Assembly (NCBI RefSeq): GCF_030551255.1
Contig: NZ_CP130630.1
Location: 2,833,501 to 2,897,500 of the forward strand
DNA from: Streptomyces sp. NL15-2K
Lineage (GTDB): Bacteria; Actinomycetota; Actinomycetes; Streptomycetales; Streptomycetaceae
Reading direction: 5' to 3'
DNA length: 64,000 nucleotides
The position numbers and the translations under genes are program-made. Within the stretch, counting starts at the first letter, position 1, and each line of letters starts with the position of its first letter. Below the pieces are notes generated by a model. That model saw only the letters and a list, made by a program, of their open reading frames with translations. It did not search any database and had not been told where the DNA came from. This document shows positions 32,924-40,208 of the stretch, piece after piece.

Positions 32924-34396
32924 GGGTGCCTCCCTCCGGCTTCCGGGGAAGGCCAGCGTAACCGGGTCGCGCCGGACGCACAGGGTGCGCAGCGCGGTAT
33001 GGCGCAGGGTCTCGGTGCGGGCGGGGGCCGGGTCGTGGTGGTGCCAGGCGTGCAGGGTGACCGGGTGGAGGTGCCAGTCTCCGTCGGAGGCGGGAGTGAG
33101 CAGGCTGCGTACGCGGAGTTCGGCGACGCCGTTCTCGGCGCGCCGGTGCGCGACCGCTCTCGGCACGCCGTCGGCGGCGGCGAGTACCCGCTCGGCGTCC
33201 TCGACGGTCAGTGGCAGCGGGTGCAGGGCGGCCGCGCAGCGCAGGACGTCGGCGGCGTTCGCCGTGTCCACGTCGCGCACCAGCGAGCCGGTGACGTCCT
33301 CGTGGGCGAGCGAGTCGAGGAGGGAGGCGCCCCGGGCGTGCAGGCGGTCGTAGAGGGTGCGCGGCCCGTGTCCCGCGCGGACGGCACGCCCCAGAAGGGC
33401 CAGGGCGAGCGGGTGGCCCTCGACCGCCTCGGCCAGCGCGTCGTCGCCGTCTTCGTCGCCACCGACGAGCACGCGCGCGTGGGGCGCATCGAGGGGTCCC
33501 AGGTCGACGGGGGTGCCGAGGCTGTCGTAAGCACGGCTGCGGAGGGTGAAGAGGGTGTGGCCGAGGGGGTGCGGGGCCGCCATCGCCGCGATCTCGCGTG
33601 CGGGGCGTCGGCCGGCGGGGACGGAGTCGACGACCCAGAGGAACGGTTCGCCGAGGGCGTCGAGCCGGCCGAAGAGATCATCCGTGGCCAGGGCGCGCAC
33701 CGAGTCGTCGTAGGCCTCCCCGTCCAGCCAGAAGACGCCGCCCGGGTACGCGGCTTCGAAGCGGACGGCGTACTCCTGGGCGAGTGCCGTCTTGCCGATG
33801 CCCGCCATGCCTCGGATCTGGACGGCGTGAGCGGCGGCGCGTCCCGTGACCAGGGGCGCGGCGTGGGCGTGCAGCGCGGAGTGCACCTGCCAGAGCTCGG
33901 AGAGGCGGCCGAGGAACTCGGGGCGCGGACCCGGTGCGCCCGGTGTCCGGCGTCGTACGCCGTGATCCGCTTCCGCGACGGCCATGGGGCTGTCGAGGCG
34001 GGCCACATGCGCGCGTACGTCCTCGACGAGCGCGGTGAGGTCGCCGGCCGAGGCGTGCCGGGCGTCCCGCAGCTCGACCGGATGGATGTGGTCCGTGCCC
34101 GGTTCCGGGTTGACGACCATGACGCGGCGCCGCGGGTCGCCCTCCCCAAGTCCCGCGAGATAGGCGGTGGTCAGCTCCCACTGGCAGGCCTCGCGCTCGG
34201 GGTAGCCGGTGGAGTAGTAGGCCAGGAGCGCCTTGGAGCGGGCGAGTTCGCGCCGGATGGTGTCGCTGATGCCGGCGAAGGACGCGACCCCGGTCTCGTC
34301 CGTGAACACCTCGAGCCCGCCGTCGCGCAGCGCCCGCGCGAGCGGACGGACCTGCTCCACATCACCGCGGCTGTAGCTGAGGAAGACGTCCCACAC
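32465..34396 (-). CDS. TIR-STAND (NB-ARC-like) ATPase with a unique C-terminal domain
   Basis: A 643-residue signalling or immune-type ATPase. Residues 1-130 are a TIR domain: FLSYSRGD, BB-loop DETGVASFAGIS, and ACQWEL with the probable NADase Glu74. A STAND NTPase follows: P-loop RGMAGIGKTALAQEYA (about 195-210), Walker B FLWVVD (Asp257), sensor-like FTLRSRAYDSLG and GHPLALALLGRAV. Residues 492-643 form a helical domain homologous to the product of the divergent gene. No TPR, WD40 or LRR repeats are present, so this domain is the likely sensor or oligomerisation part. GTG 34396 is the start. Inside the gene, ATG 32923 has its own ribosome binding site. Role in phage defence is inferred from family. 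Confidence 0.85.
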   Translation of the reverse strand: MWDVFLSYSRGDVEQVRPLARALRDGGLEVFTDETGVASFAGISDTIRRELARSKALLAYYSTGYPEREACQWELTTAYLAGLGEGDPRRRVMVVNPEPGTDHIHPVELRDARHASAGDLTALVEDVRAHVARLDSPMAVAEADHGVRRRTPGAPGPRPEFLGRLSELWQVHSALHAHAAPLVTGRAAAHAVQIRGMAGIGKTALAQEYAVRFEAAYPGGVFWLDGEAYDDSVRALATDDLFGRLDALGEPFLWVVDSVPAGRRPAREIAAMAAPHPLGHTLFTLRSRAYDSLGTPVDLGPLDAPHARVLVGGDEDGDDALAEAVEGHPLALALLGRAVRAGHGPRTLYDRLHARGASLLDSLAHEDVTGSLVRDVDTANAADVLRCAAALHPLPLTVEDAERVLAAADGVPRAVAHRRAENGVAELRVRSLLTPASDGDWHLHPVTLHAWHHHDPAPARTETLRHTALRTLCVRRDPVTLAFPGSRREAPMAAPSESERMAAFDIQVELVTRIGVQELAPGTGSLREALTSLKSLIDFTRATLHTYNIHLEPGSQTGAPTVQSLAYTLINDVIRPFTTPWHPRLAAYEARCPADVAPPDHEAAWPEAEAMRAELTALREPLRRIAEGLGGISGADFGVAATG

Positions 34397-34403
34397 GGCG
34401 ACT

Positions 34404-34419
34404 TACCCTACTGTGGGTA
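34404..34419. promoter_or_regulatory. Inverted repeat in the 37-bp divergent spacer of the TIR-STAND module
   Basis: TACCC-N6-GGGTA at 34404-34419 lies between the two start codons (34396 and 34434). With only 37 bp, the promoters of both genes must overlap each other's coding regions, and a protein bound here would affect both. Confidence 0.4.
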
Positions 34420-34433
34420 CCGGGGAGGCGATC

Positions 34434-35069
34434 ATGAGACACAGGCAGCGCAGGCGGCGGAGCCCGGGCGGTCCGGCACAGGTCACCGCCAAGCTGACGA
34501 TTCCCTTCGTCGGTGAGATCTCCGGTACGTGGGAGCCTGCCGACTCGGAGCGCAGCGCGGCCTGGGAGCTGTACCTGGAGCTGGTCACACGCGTGTCGGT
34601 GGAGGAACTCGACCCGGACGAGGGGTTCCTGCGCGAGGCGCTGTCCTCCCTCTACACCTTCTTCACCACCACCCGCGAGATCCTGCGCCGCTACGGTCCC
34701 GACGTGGCCCCGCCCCTGGCCCCCGGCCACGTGAGCTTCGGCGTCCTCGCGGTCACCGTCCTCAACCGCGTCCTGCGGCCCCTTCTCGCCTCCTGGCACC
34801 CCCGTCTCACCGCGTACGAGTCCCAGCGACCGCCCGGTCGCGACCCCGTGGCGCACGAGCGGCAGTGGGAACACGCGGAGGAGCTGCGCGCCGAGATCAG
34901 GGCCGTGCGGCAGACGCTGGTGTCGCTGGCGCGGACCTTGCAGGAGGTGGCTGGGGTGAGCGACCTGATCGACCTTCCGGCACCCCGGTCACCGCGGTCA
35001 CCGCGGTCCCCCGGATCGGGGCACCCCCCCCCCGCAGGTCAGAGGGGTCCTGACGGTTCCGGAGCGTAG
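34434..35069 (+). CDS. Hypothetical protein homologous to the C-terminal domain of the TIR-STAND protein
   Basis: A 211-residue protein of unrecognised family. Residues about 38-180 align end to end with the last 150 residues of the divergent TIR-STAND protein. Shared blocks are SERSAAWELYLELVTRVSVE (there SERMAAFDIQVELVTRIGVQ), FLREALSSLYTFFTTTREIL, VLNRVLRPLLASWHPRLTAY (there LINDVIRPFTTPWHPRLAAY) and ELRAEIRAVRQTLVSLARTL. The fold should be all-helical. The C-terminus degenerates into RSPRSPRSPGSG from 9-bp repeats. GGGGAGG 5 nt before ATG 34434 decides the start. It may compete with, or pair with, the TIR-STAND domain as adaptor or inhibitor. Confidence 0.75.
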   Translation: MRHRQRRRRSPGGPAQVTAKLTIPFVGEISGTWEPADSERSAAWELYLELVTRVSVEELDPDEGFLREALSSLYTFFTTTREILRRYGPDVAPPLAPGHVSFGVLAVTVLNRVLRPLLASWHPRLTAYESQRPPGRDPVAHERQWEHAEELRAEIRAVRQTLVSLARTLQEVAGVSDLIDLPAPRSPRSPRSPGSGHPPPAGQRGPDGSGA

Positions 35070-35103
35070 GGTCGGGCGACGTTCCCGGCGGCTGGTCTCT
35101 GCG

Positions 35104-35139
35104 GCCTGAGGTGCCTGAGGCGCCTGAGGTGCCTGAGGA
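35104..35139. repeat. 9-bp tandem repeat (GCCTGAGGT), four units
   Basis: Units at 35104, 35113, 35122 and 35131 in the 159-bp spacer between two same-strand genes. Non-coding. No hairpin is formed. Confidence 0.8.
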
Positions 35140-35228
35140 ACGCTCGGCGGGGCCGCTGTCCGTGCCGTTGTCAGTGGTGTGCGTTATCAATGAACTCGTC
35201 ACTCAGCGTAACGACGGGGGAGATCATG

Positions 35229-35924
35229 ATGGCGACATACGAAGGGGATCGCGGGCATCGGCAGGGAGACGGGCACGGTGCGCAGGCGGCGCCACCACCG
35301 CGTACGCACCTCTCGGCCGCCGGACTGCGTGCCCGGGGCTGGACGCCCGGAATGGTGCGCCAACTGCTCGGTGAACCCGACCTGTTGCGTACAAACCCGC
35401 CCTTCCACTCGGCGCCGCAGACCCGCCTCTACCGCGTCGAGCGAGTCGAGGCGGCCGAGCGGAGCGATGAGTTCCGGGCCGTCGCGGCCACTGCCGCACG
35501 GAGGTCCACCGCGGCGCGGGCCGCCGCTCTGCGCCGGCGGCGGGAGGTGCTGGCGCGGATCGCGGCGGAGCCTCTCGACGTGCCGCGACTGGCTCCGGAC
35601 CGGCTGGCGGCGGCCGCGGTCGAGCACCGCAACCGCCGGGACGAGGAACGAGCGTACGAGCGGTGGGGCCATGCACCGGATCCCGCCACGGTCGAGAGTG
35701 CCGAGACCGGCGCGCTCGACCGCTGGAAGGTGAACTATCTGCGCCATCGACTGACCCGCTACGACGAGCTGCTGGACGGGCTGTACGGCAGCACCGGGCG
35801 CGCGGCGGCCGAGGAGTTGCTGCGGCGCAGGGTCTACGCCGCCATCTCGGAGGCGTACCCCGAACTTGCACAGGAGTGCGAACGCCAGCTGCGTGAACGG
35901 GAGTGCGGTCCACCGCCGGGATGA
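35229..35924 (+). CDS. Hypothetical protein with an N-terminal helix-turn-helix-like motif
   Basis: A 231-residue, mostly helical, Arg/Ala-rich protein. The N-terminal block HLSAAGLRARGWTPGMVRQL then GEPDLLRTNPPFHSAP and RLYRVERVEAAERSDEF recurs in many actinobacterial proteins and resembles a small DNA-binding module; this is from memory. Later regions are long charged helices (AAVEHRNRRDEERAYERWGH). ATG 35229 is chosen because GGGGGAG lies 6 nt upstream; an ATG at 35190 would add 13 residues. It is 159 bp downstream of the TIR-domain homologue on the same strand and may belong to the same accessory module. No enzyme motif is seen. Confidence 0.7.
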   Translation: MATYEGDRGHRQGDGHGAQAAPPPRTHLSAAGLRARGWTPGMVRQLLGEPDLLRTNPPFHSAPQTRLYRVERVEAAERSDEFRAVAATAARRSTAARAAALRRRREVLARIAAEPLDVPRLAPDRLAAAAVEHRNRRDEERAYERWGHAPDPATVESAETGALDRWKVNYLRHRLTRYDELLDGLYGSTGRAAAEELLRRRVYAAISEAYPELAQECERQLRERECGPPPG

Positions 35925-35988
35925 CATGCCCGGGTGAAGCTCCGGCGATGCCTGACCGGCGAGCGGAGGCATCCCTACGCTCCGGCAC

Positions 35989-36912
35989 ATGAAGAATGAT
36001 CAAGCTCTGCACGTGCACGAACGCCTCGCGGACCGACCCGAGTTGCGTCCCGTCGCCTTCGGCGAGGGCCGCCGCTTCGGACTGTGGGACCTCGTCTCAC
36101 TCGCCGAGGGCGCCCTCGGCGAGTGCGTCGACCCGGGCTCGCTCACGGTGACGAGCGAGAAGCGTTGGCGGCTCAGGCTGGGTGCGGCGGGGCGGGAGCA
36201 CAGCCACGACCACGAGTTCCGCAGGAGGTACTGGATCTGTGCACCGGAAGACCGGCGCGGGGTCGGGCCCGTGGGGACCATCGCCGTCGACACCTGGCCC
36301 ATGGGATCGGGCACGCTGGGCGTCTCCTCCCTCTACGTCCACCCCGTCGCCCGGCGGCAGGGAATCGCCTCCGCCGCCCTGGACACGGTGTACGAGGCCT
36401 GCCGTGCCGAAGGGCTGTACGGGTTCCGTCTGGAGACGTACTGGACCTGGCAGCGGACGGTCCGCTACTACCTTCGGCGCGGGTTGTGGGTCACGTCGTG
36501 GAAGCACGCGCTGGGGCTGGGCCGGTTGTCGTATCTGCCTCGGTACGAGGTCCGGGAGAGCGAGGAGGGCGAGGTGACGTTTCTGGTGGCCGACGCCGAG
36601 GGGCGGTTGGTTCCGTTCCTCGTCGCCGGAAGCGAAGACGGGCGGCTGCGGCTGCGGGAGACGGAGGAGTACCGGTGCGGGGCGGACCGGCGCGATTCCG
36701 TGCGGCTGTACGCGCGATCGACGCTGGCATTGCATCTGGCCGTGCTGGGCCGGCCGTTGGTGCGAGGGGAGGAGGAGTGGGCCGAAGCGCACTGGTCGTG
36801 TGACGTCGGGGAGCCGGAGGGGCTCGCGTACAAGATCGGCATCTTCGAGCGGGTCGCGCGGGACGGTGGCTGGCGAGTGGAGAGTCCGTACGCCGGCCTC
36901 CCCGTTGCGTGA
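35989..36912 (+). CDS. GNAT-family N-acetyltransferase
   Basis: A 307-residue protein with a GNAT fold in its first half. The acetyl-CoA-binding motif A is VSSLYVHPVARRQGIASAAL (R/QxxGxG/A form) and motif B is LYGFRLETYWTWQRTVRYYL then RRGLWVTSWKHALG. The C-terminal half (EEGEVTFLVADAEGRLVPFL ... LALHLAVLGRPLVRGEEEWA) is a separate domain of unknown role. The acceptor substrate cannot be deduced. The start has no strong ribosome binding site (GGAGG is about 20 nt away). It is followed by 198 bp in which I see no convincing gene. Confidence 0.82.
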   Translation: MKNDQALHVHERLADRPELRPVAFGEGRRFGLWDLVSLAEGALGECVDPGSLTVTSEKRWRLRLGAAGREHSHDHEFRRRYWICAPEDRRGVGPVGTIAVDTWPMGSGTLGVSSLYVHPVARRQGIASAALDTVYEACRAEGLYGFRLETYWTWQRTVRYYLRRGLWVTSWKHALGLGRLSYLPRYEVRESEEGEVTFLVADAEGRLVPFLVAGSEDGRLRLRETEEYRCGADRRDSVRLYARSTLALHLAVLGRPLVRGEEEWAEAHWSCDVGEPEGLAYKIGIFERVARDGGWRVESPYAGLPVA

Positions 36913-37110
36913 GGCGGGCGCGGGGAATTCGGATGCGGGCGATCGGGAGCGACTTGGCTCATGTTCTGCCGATCGACGTGTACGTCGTGAGCAGTGAGAC
37001 CGCGGTGCTCTCCGCTGTCTGGAACGGGGTGGCCTGCCTCGGTCACCCCGGGCAGTTGGTGGAGGTCACGGCGACGGCCGTCTCATCCGACGACGCGGTA
37101 CGCGACCACT

Positions 37111-37833
37111 TCACGTCTCATCCCCCGCCCCCCACACCCTCCTCTTCGGCACCGGCTTCGCATAGCTCCCCGCCCGGCTCGTCGTCAGCCCCAGCGTCAC
37201 GAGTGACTCCGCGAGCTTCACCGCCGCCCCGACCCCGTCGACGACCGGAAGCCCCAGCTTCTCCCCCACCACCCGCTGCAAGCCCGTCATCCCCGCGCAC
37301 CCCAGCACCAGGACTTCGGCGCCCTCTTCCCGTGCCCGCTCGGCTGCCGCCAGGAACGCCGCCTCCGTGCGCTCGTCGTCGCCGAGGTCGAGGACGCCGA
37401 GGCCGGTGCCGATCACGGCGGCGCAGTTACGGCCCACCCCGGCCAGCTCCAGGCTGTCCTCGATCTGCCCGCGCGACCGCTCCAGCGTGGTGACGACGCC
37501 GTACCGCCGCCCGAGCAGGCAGGCCAGATGAGCGGCGGCCTCGGTGATGTCGACGACCGGTACGTCCACCAGTTCCCGCACGCCCTCGCGCCCGTGCTCC
37601 CCGAAACCGGCCATGACCACGGCGTCGTACGGCCGCCCCTCGTACGTACGCAGCAGGTCGATGACCGCCGCGGCCGACAGATAGCTGTCGAGCCAGCCCT
37701 CCGCGGACTCGGGTCCCCAGGCCGGGGTCAGTCCGGTCACGGTGGTGCCCGGGCCGGCGGCGGCCCGGGCACCTCGTACGATCTCTTCGGTCATCTCCTG
37801 CGTGGTGTTGCAGTTGGTGACGACGATTCGCAC
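37111..37833 (-). CDS. Asp/Glu/hydantoin racemase-family protein
   Basis: A 240-residue cofactor-independent racemase. The two catalytic cysteine regions of the family are NCNTTQEMTEEI (N-terminal; here the residues are CNTT, with the usual N-P-N-T loop replaced) and VLVLGCAGMTGLQRVVGEKL (second Cys present). Other blocks are DAVVMAGFGEHGREGVRELV and VPVVDITEAAAHLACLLGRR. Such enzymes interconvert D- and L-5-substituted hydantoins or amino acids. The gene begins 5 bp after the end of the NCS1 permease gene on the same strand, a clear operon, which supports a hydantoin, allantoin or related substrate. A hydantoinase or carbamoylase is not seen in the window. Confidence 0.85.
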   Translation of the reverse strand: MRIVVTNCNTTQEMTEEIVRGARAAAGPGTTVTGLTPAWGPESAEGWLDSYLSAAAVIDLLRTYEGRPYDAVVMAGFGEHGREGVRELVDVPVVDITEAAAHLACLLGRRYGVVTTLERSRGQIEDSLELAGVGRNCAAVIGTGLGVLDLGDDERTEAAFLAAAERAREEGAEVLVLGCAGMTGLQRVVGEKLGLPVVDGVGAAVKLAESLVTLGLTTSRAGSYAKPVPKRRVWGAGDET

Positions 37834-37838
37834 GCTCC

Positions 37839-39317
37839 TCAGACCTCCACGGTCTTCTCGGGGACGACCGCCGAACCGGCCGTGCGTTCAGCGCGGCACA
37901 GCAGCACGTACAGCCCGGCGGCCAGGGCCGTGCCGATGAACCACGAGTACGGTGCGACGTCGCTGAAGGTCTTCACCAGTGCGAGCACCGCCGCGACCGC
38001 CGCCGAGGGCAGGAACGCCCACAGAGCCTTGGGGTTGACGCCCTTGCGGTAGTAGTAGGGGGAGCCGGGCCGTCCGTCGAACAGTTCGTTCACGTTGATC
38101 CGGCCTCGCTTGACCCAGTAGTAGTCGACCATGATCACGCCGAACAGGGGGCCCAGGAAGGCGCCGAGGCCGCCGAGGAAGTAGTTCACGACCGTGGGGT
38201 TGGAGAACAGGTTCCACGGGGTCACCAGCAGCGCCACCACCGTGCTGATCATGCCGCCGATCTTGAAGGTGATCTTCTGCGGCCAGACGTTGGCCAGGTC
38301 GTACGCAGGTGAGACGAAGTTGGCGACGATGTTGACGCCCATGGTGGCGATGGCGAACGTCAGCGCACCCAGCACCAGCACCCAGGTGTTGCCGATCTCG
38401 GCGACGAGATAGGCGGGGTCGGTGATCTCCTTGCCGAACACCTCGTACGCGCCCGCCGTGACGATGACCGACACGATCACGAAGGCCGTGGAGTTGACGG
38501 GCAGGCCCCAGAAGTTGCCGCGGCGGACCGTCCTGTAGTCGGGCGAGAAGCGGGAGAAGTCGCAGAAGTTGAGCATCAGCGTGCCGTAGGTGGCGAGGAT
38601 CAGGCCGACCGCACCGAACCACTGGCGCCACTGCTCGCCGACGGAGACCGGGTGCGGAGTGCTGGTGAGCGAGATGGTCCAGCCGGCCTTGGCGAGGATC
38701 CACACGGCGAGGGCGATCATCACGACCCAGATGGCCGGGCCGCAGAAGTCCTGGAACTTCCGCACCGACTCCATGCCCCGGCTGATGATCGCCGCCTGAA
38801 CCAGCCACAGCGCCACGAACGACAGCCAGCCGAGCGCGTCGAGCCCCAGGAACGAGTTGTGCGTCCAGGACTCCAGGCTCGGCCAGGCCGCCAGCAGCAT
38901 CACGTTGACGGCGACGGAGGCCAGGTAGGTCTGGATGCCGTACCACATGATGGCGATGACCGCCCTGATCAGGGCGGGGATGTTGGCACCCCACACACCG
39001 AAGGCGATGCGGCTGACCACCGGGAAGGGGACGCCGGTGCGCTGCCCGATGCGGCCCATCATGTTCATCCCGATGTAGATGATCACGAAGCCGACGAGCA
39101 GGGACGTGAAGATCTGCCAGACGTTCATGCCGAGGAAGAGCAGACCGGCGGCGAACGTGTAGTTGCCGAGGTTGTGGACGTCGGACATCCACATGGCGAA
39201 GAGGTCGAAGACCTTCCAGTTGCGCTTGCCCGCGGGCGCGAGGTCTTCGTTGGTGAGCCGGGGATCGGGGACGAACGCTGGTGCGCCGGTGGCTTCGGCG
39301 CGGTCGGCGAGGGACAC
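37839..39317 (-). CDS. NCS1-family nucleobase/hydantoin/allantoin permease
   Basis: A 492-residue transporter with about 12 membrane helices. NCS1 features are NEDLAPAGKRNWKVFDLFAM and WMSDVHNLGNYTFAAGLLFL at the start of helix 1, GVPFPVVSRIAFGVWGANIP, and GTLMLNFCDFSRFSPDYRTV with the conserved Asn in the substrate pocket. It probably brings hydantoin, allantoin or a nucleobase into the cell by sodium or proton symport. GTG 39317 is chosen because GGAGG lies 4 nt upstream; the frame stays open to 39731. It is the first gene of an operon with the racemase, divergent from a GntR regulator, with a palindromic operator 57 bp upstream. Confidence 0.9.
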   Translation of the reverse strand: MSLADRAEATGAPAFVPDPRLTNEDLAPAGKRNWKVFDLFAMWMSDVHNLGNYTFAAGLLFLGMNVWQIFTSLLVGFVIIYIGMNMMGRIGQRTGVPFPVVSRIAFGVWGANIPALIRAVIAIMWYGIQTYLASVAVNVMLLAAWPSLESWTHNSFLGLDALGWLSFVALWLVQAAIISRGMESVRKFQDFCGPAIWVVMIALAVWILAKAGWTISLTSTPHPVSVGEQWRQWFGAVGLILATYGTLMLNFCDFSRFSPDYRTVRRGNFWGLPVNSTAFVIVSVIVTAGAYEVFGKEITDPAYLVAEIGNTWVLVLGALTFAIATMGVNIVANFVSPAYDLANVWPQKITFKIGGMISTVVALLVTPWNLFSNPTVVNYFLGGLGAFLGPLFGVIMVDYYWVKRGRINVNELFDGRPGSPYYYRKGVNPKALWAFLPSAAVAAVLALVKTFSDVAPYSWFIGTALAAGLYVLLCRAERTAGSAVVPEKTVEV

Positions 39318-39373
39318 GGGGCCTCCAGGGGCGAGGGGGGACGGCGGAGGACTGTTTGCGGGGGGGGGAAGGC

Positions 39374-39389
39374 GTTTGGTATACCAAAC
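39374..39389. promoter_or_regulatory. Perfect 16-bp palindrome GTTTGGTATACCAAAC, operator of the FCD-GntR regulator
   Basis: The sequence is a perfect palindrome in the spacer between the permease start (39317) and the regulator start (39481). The TNGTATACNA-type core is characteristic of FadR/FCD GntR proteins, and the adjacent gene encodes one. Nearby is a run of about ten G residues (39360-39368). Confidence 0.8.
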
Positions 39390-39480
39390 TGCGGTCATGC
39401 TCCTCCCGTCAACCGTTCCGACCGATGTCGCTCTTGTTAACGCTCCGTAAAACAGGCCCCGAGTCGGCGAAGATGGGCCC

Positions 39481-40146
39481 ATGAGCTCCATGACGAAGAT
39501 CGAACCTCTCGGCGCGGTGCGCGAGCGCGTTCTGGCCGCCCTGCGGCAGGAGATCATCGCGGGCGCCCTGCGCCCCGGTGACCGGCTGGTCGAGCGCGAG
39601 CTGGCCGAGCGCTTCGGGGTCTCCCGGGTGCCGGTCCGCGAGGCGATCCGCGCCCTGGTCGCCGAGGGGTTCGTCCACTTCGAGACACCGCGCCGCACGG
39701 TCGTACGCCGCCTCACCCCGGGCGACGTCAAGGAGCTCTTCGAACTGCGCGAGGCGCTGGAGGTCTACGCCGCCGGACTCGCGGCGGCCCGCGCGACACC
39801 CGAGGACCTGGCCGAGGTCGAGGAACTCCTCGACCTCGCGGCCGCCGCGACCGAGGCGGAGGACGCCGAAGCGATCACCGACATCAACAGCCGCCTGCAC
39901 GACCGGATCGTGGCGATGGCGGACAACAGCCTGCTCATAGCCGCCCTGGAACCGGTCGCCGGCCGCCTGCGCTGGATGACCCGCCGGAACGAGGAGTGGC
40001 CCCAACTCCTCGTCGAGCACCGTGAGTTGTACGAGGCGATCGCCTCCGGCGATCCGGCCCGGGCACGGGCGCACGCGCTGACGCATGTGCGGACGAACTA
40101 CCGGTCCACCATGCGGCACCTGTTCGAGACCTCATCCGAAGTCTGA
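39481..40146 (+). CDS. GntR-family regulator with FCD domain
   Basis: A 221-residue regulator. The winged helix comprises VRERVLAALRQEIIAGALRP, GDRLVERELAERFGVSRVPV and REAIRALVAEGFVHFETPRR. The FCD ligand domain has ELFELREALEVYAAGLAAAR with the metal-binding D-x4-H-x-H-x-H pattern partly visible in NSRLHDRIVAMADNS and VEHRELYEAIASGDPARARA. It is divergent from the permease-racemase operon and flanks a perfect GTTTGGTATACCAAAC site, so it almost certainly represses that operon and itself until the substrate appears. The last 10 codons lie in a 20-bp repeat that continues past the stop. Confidence 0.92.
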   Translation: MSSMTKIEPLGAVRERVLAALRQEIIAGALRPGDRLVERELAERFGVSRVPVREAIRALVAEGFVHFETPRRTVVRRLTPGDVKELFELREALEVYAAGLAAARATPEDLAEVEELLDLAAAATEAEDAEAITDINSRLHDRIVAMADNSLLIAALEPVAGRLRWMTRRNEEWPQLLVEHRELYEAIASGDPARARAHALTHVRTNYRSTMRHLFETSSEV

Positions 40147-40190
40147 GGCCCCGCCCGAAGTCTTTGAGCCCTCATCCGAAGTCGGTGTCG
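40131..40190. repeat. 20-bp repeat, three units, starting at the 3' end of the GntR gene
   Basis: Units at 40131, 40151 and 40171 share [CT]C[AG]CCGAAGTC followed by TGAGGCC-like sequence. The first contains the real stop codon; the next two are downstream copies with divergence. Confidence 0.75.
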
Positions 40191-40208
40191 TACGACGGCC
40201 TCGTCGCC

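Noticed and set aside
36909..37493. A + strand ORF after the GNAT gene
   Set aside because: It overlaps about 380 bp of the racemase gene on the other strand, becomes Pro/Ser/Arg-rich there and matches no family. Only its first 60 residues are outside another gene and have no clear ribosome binding site.
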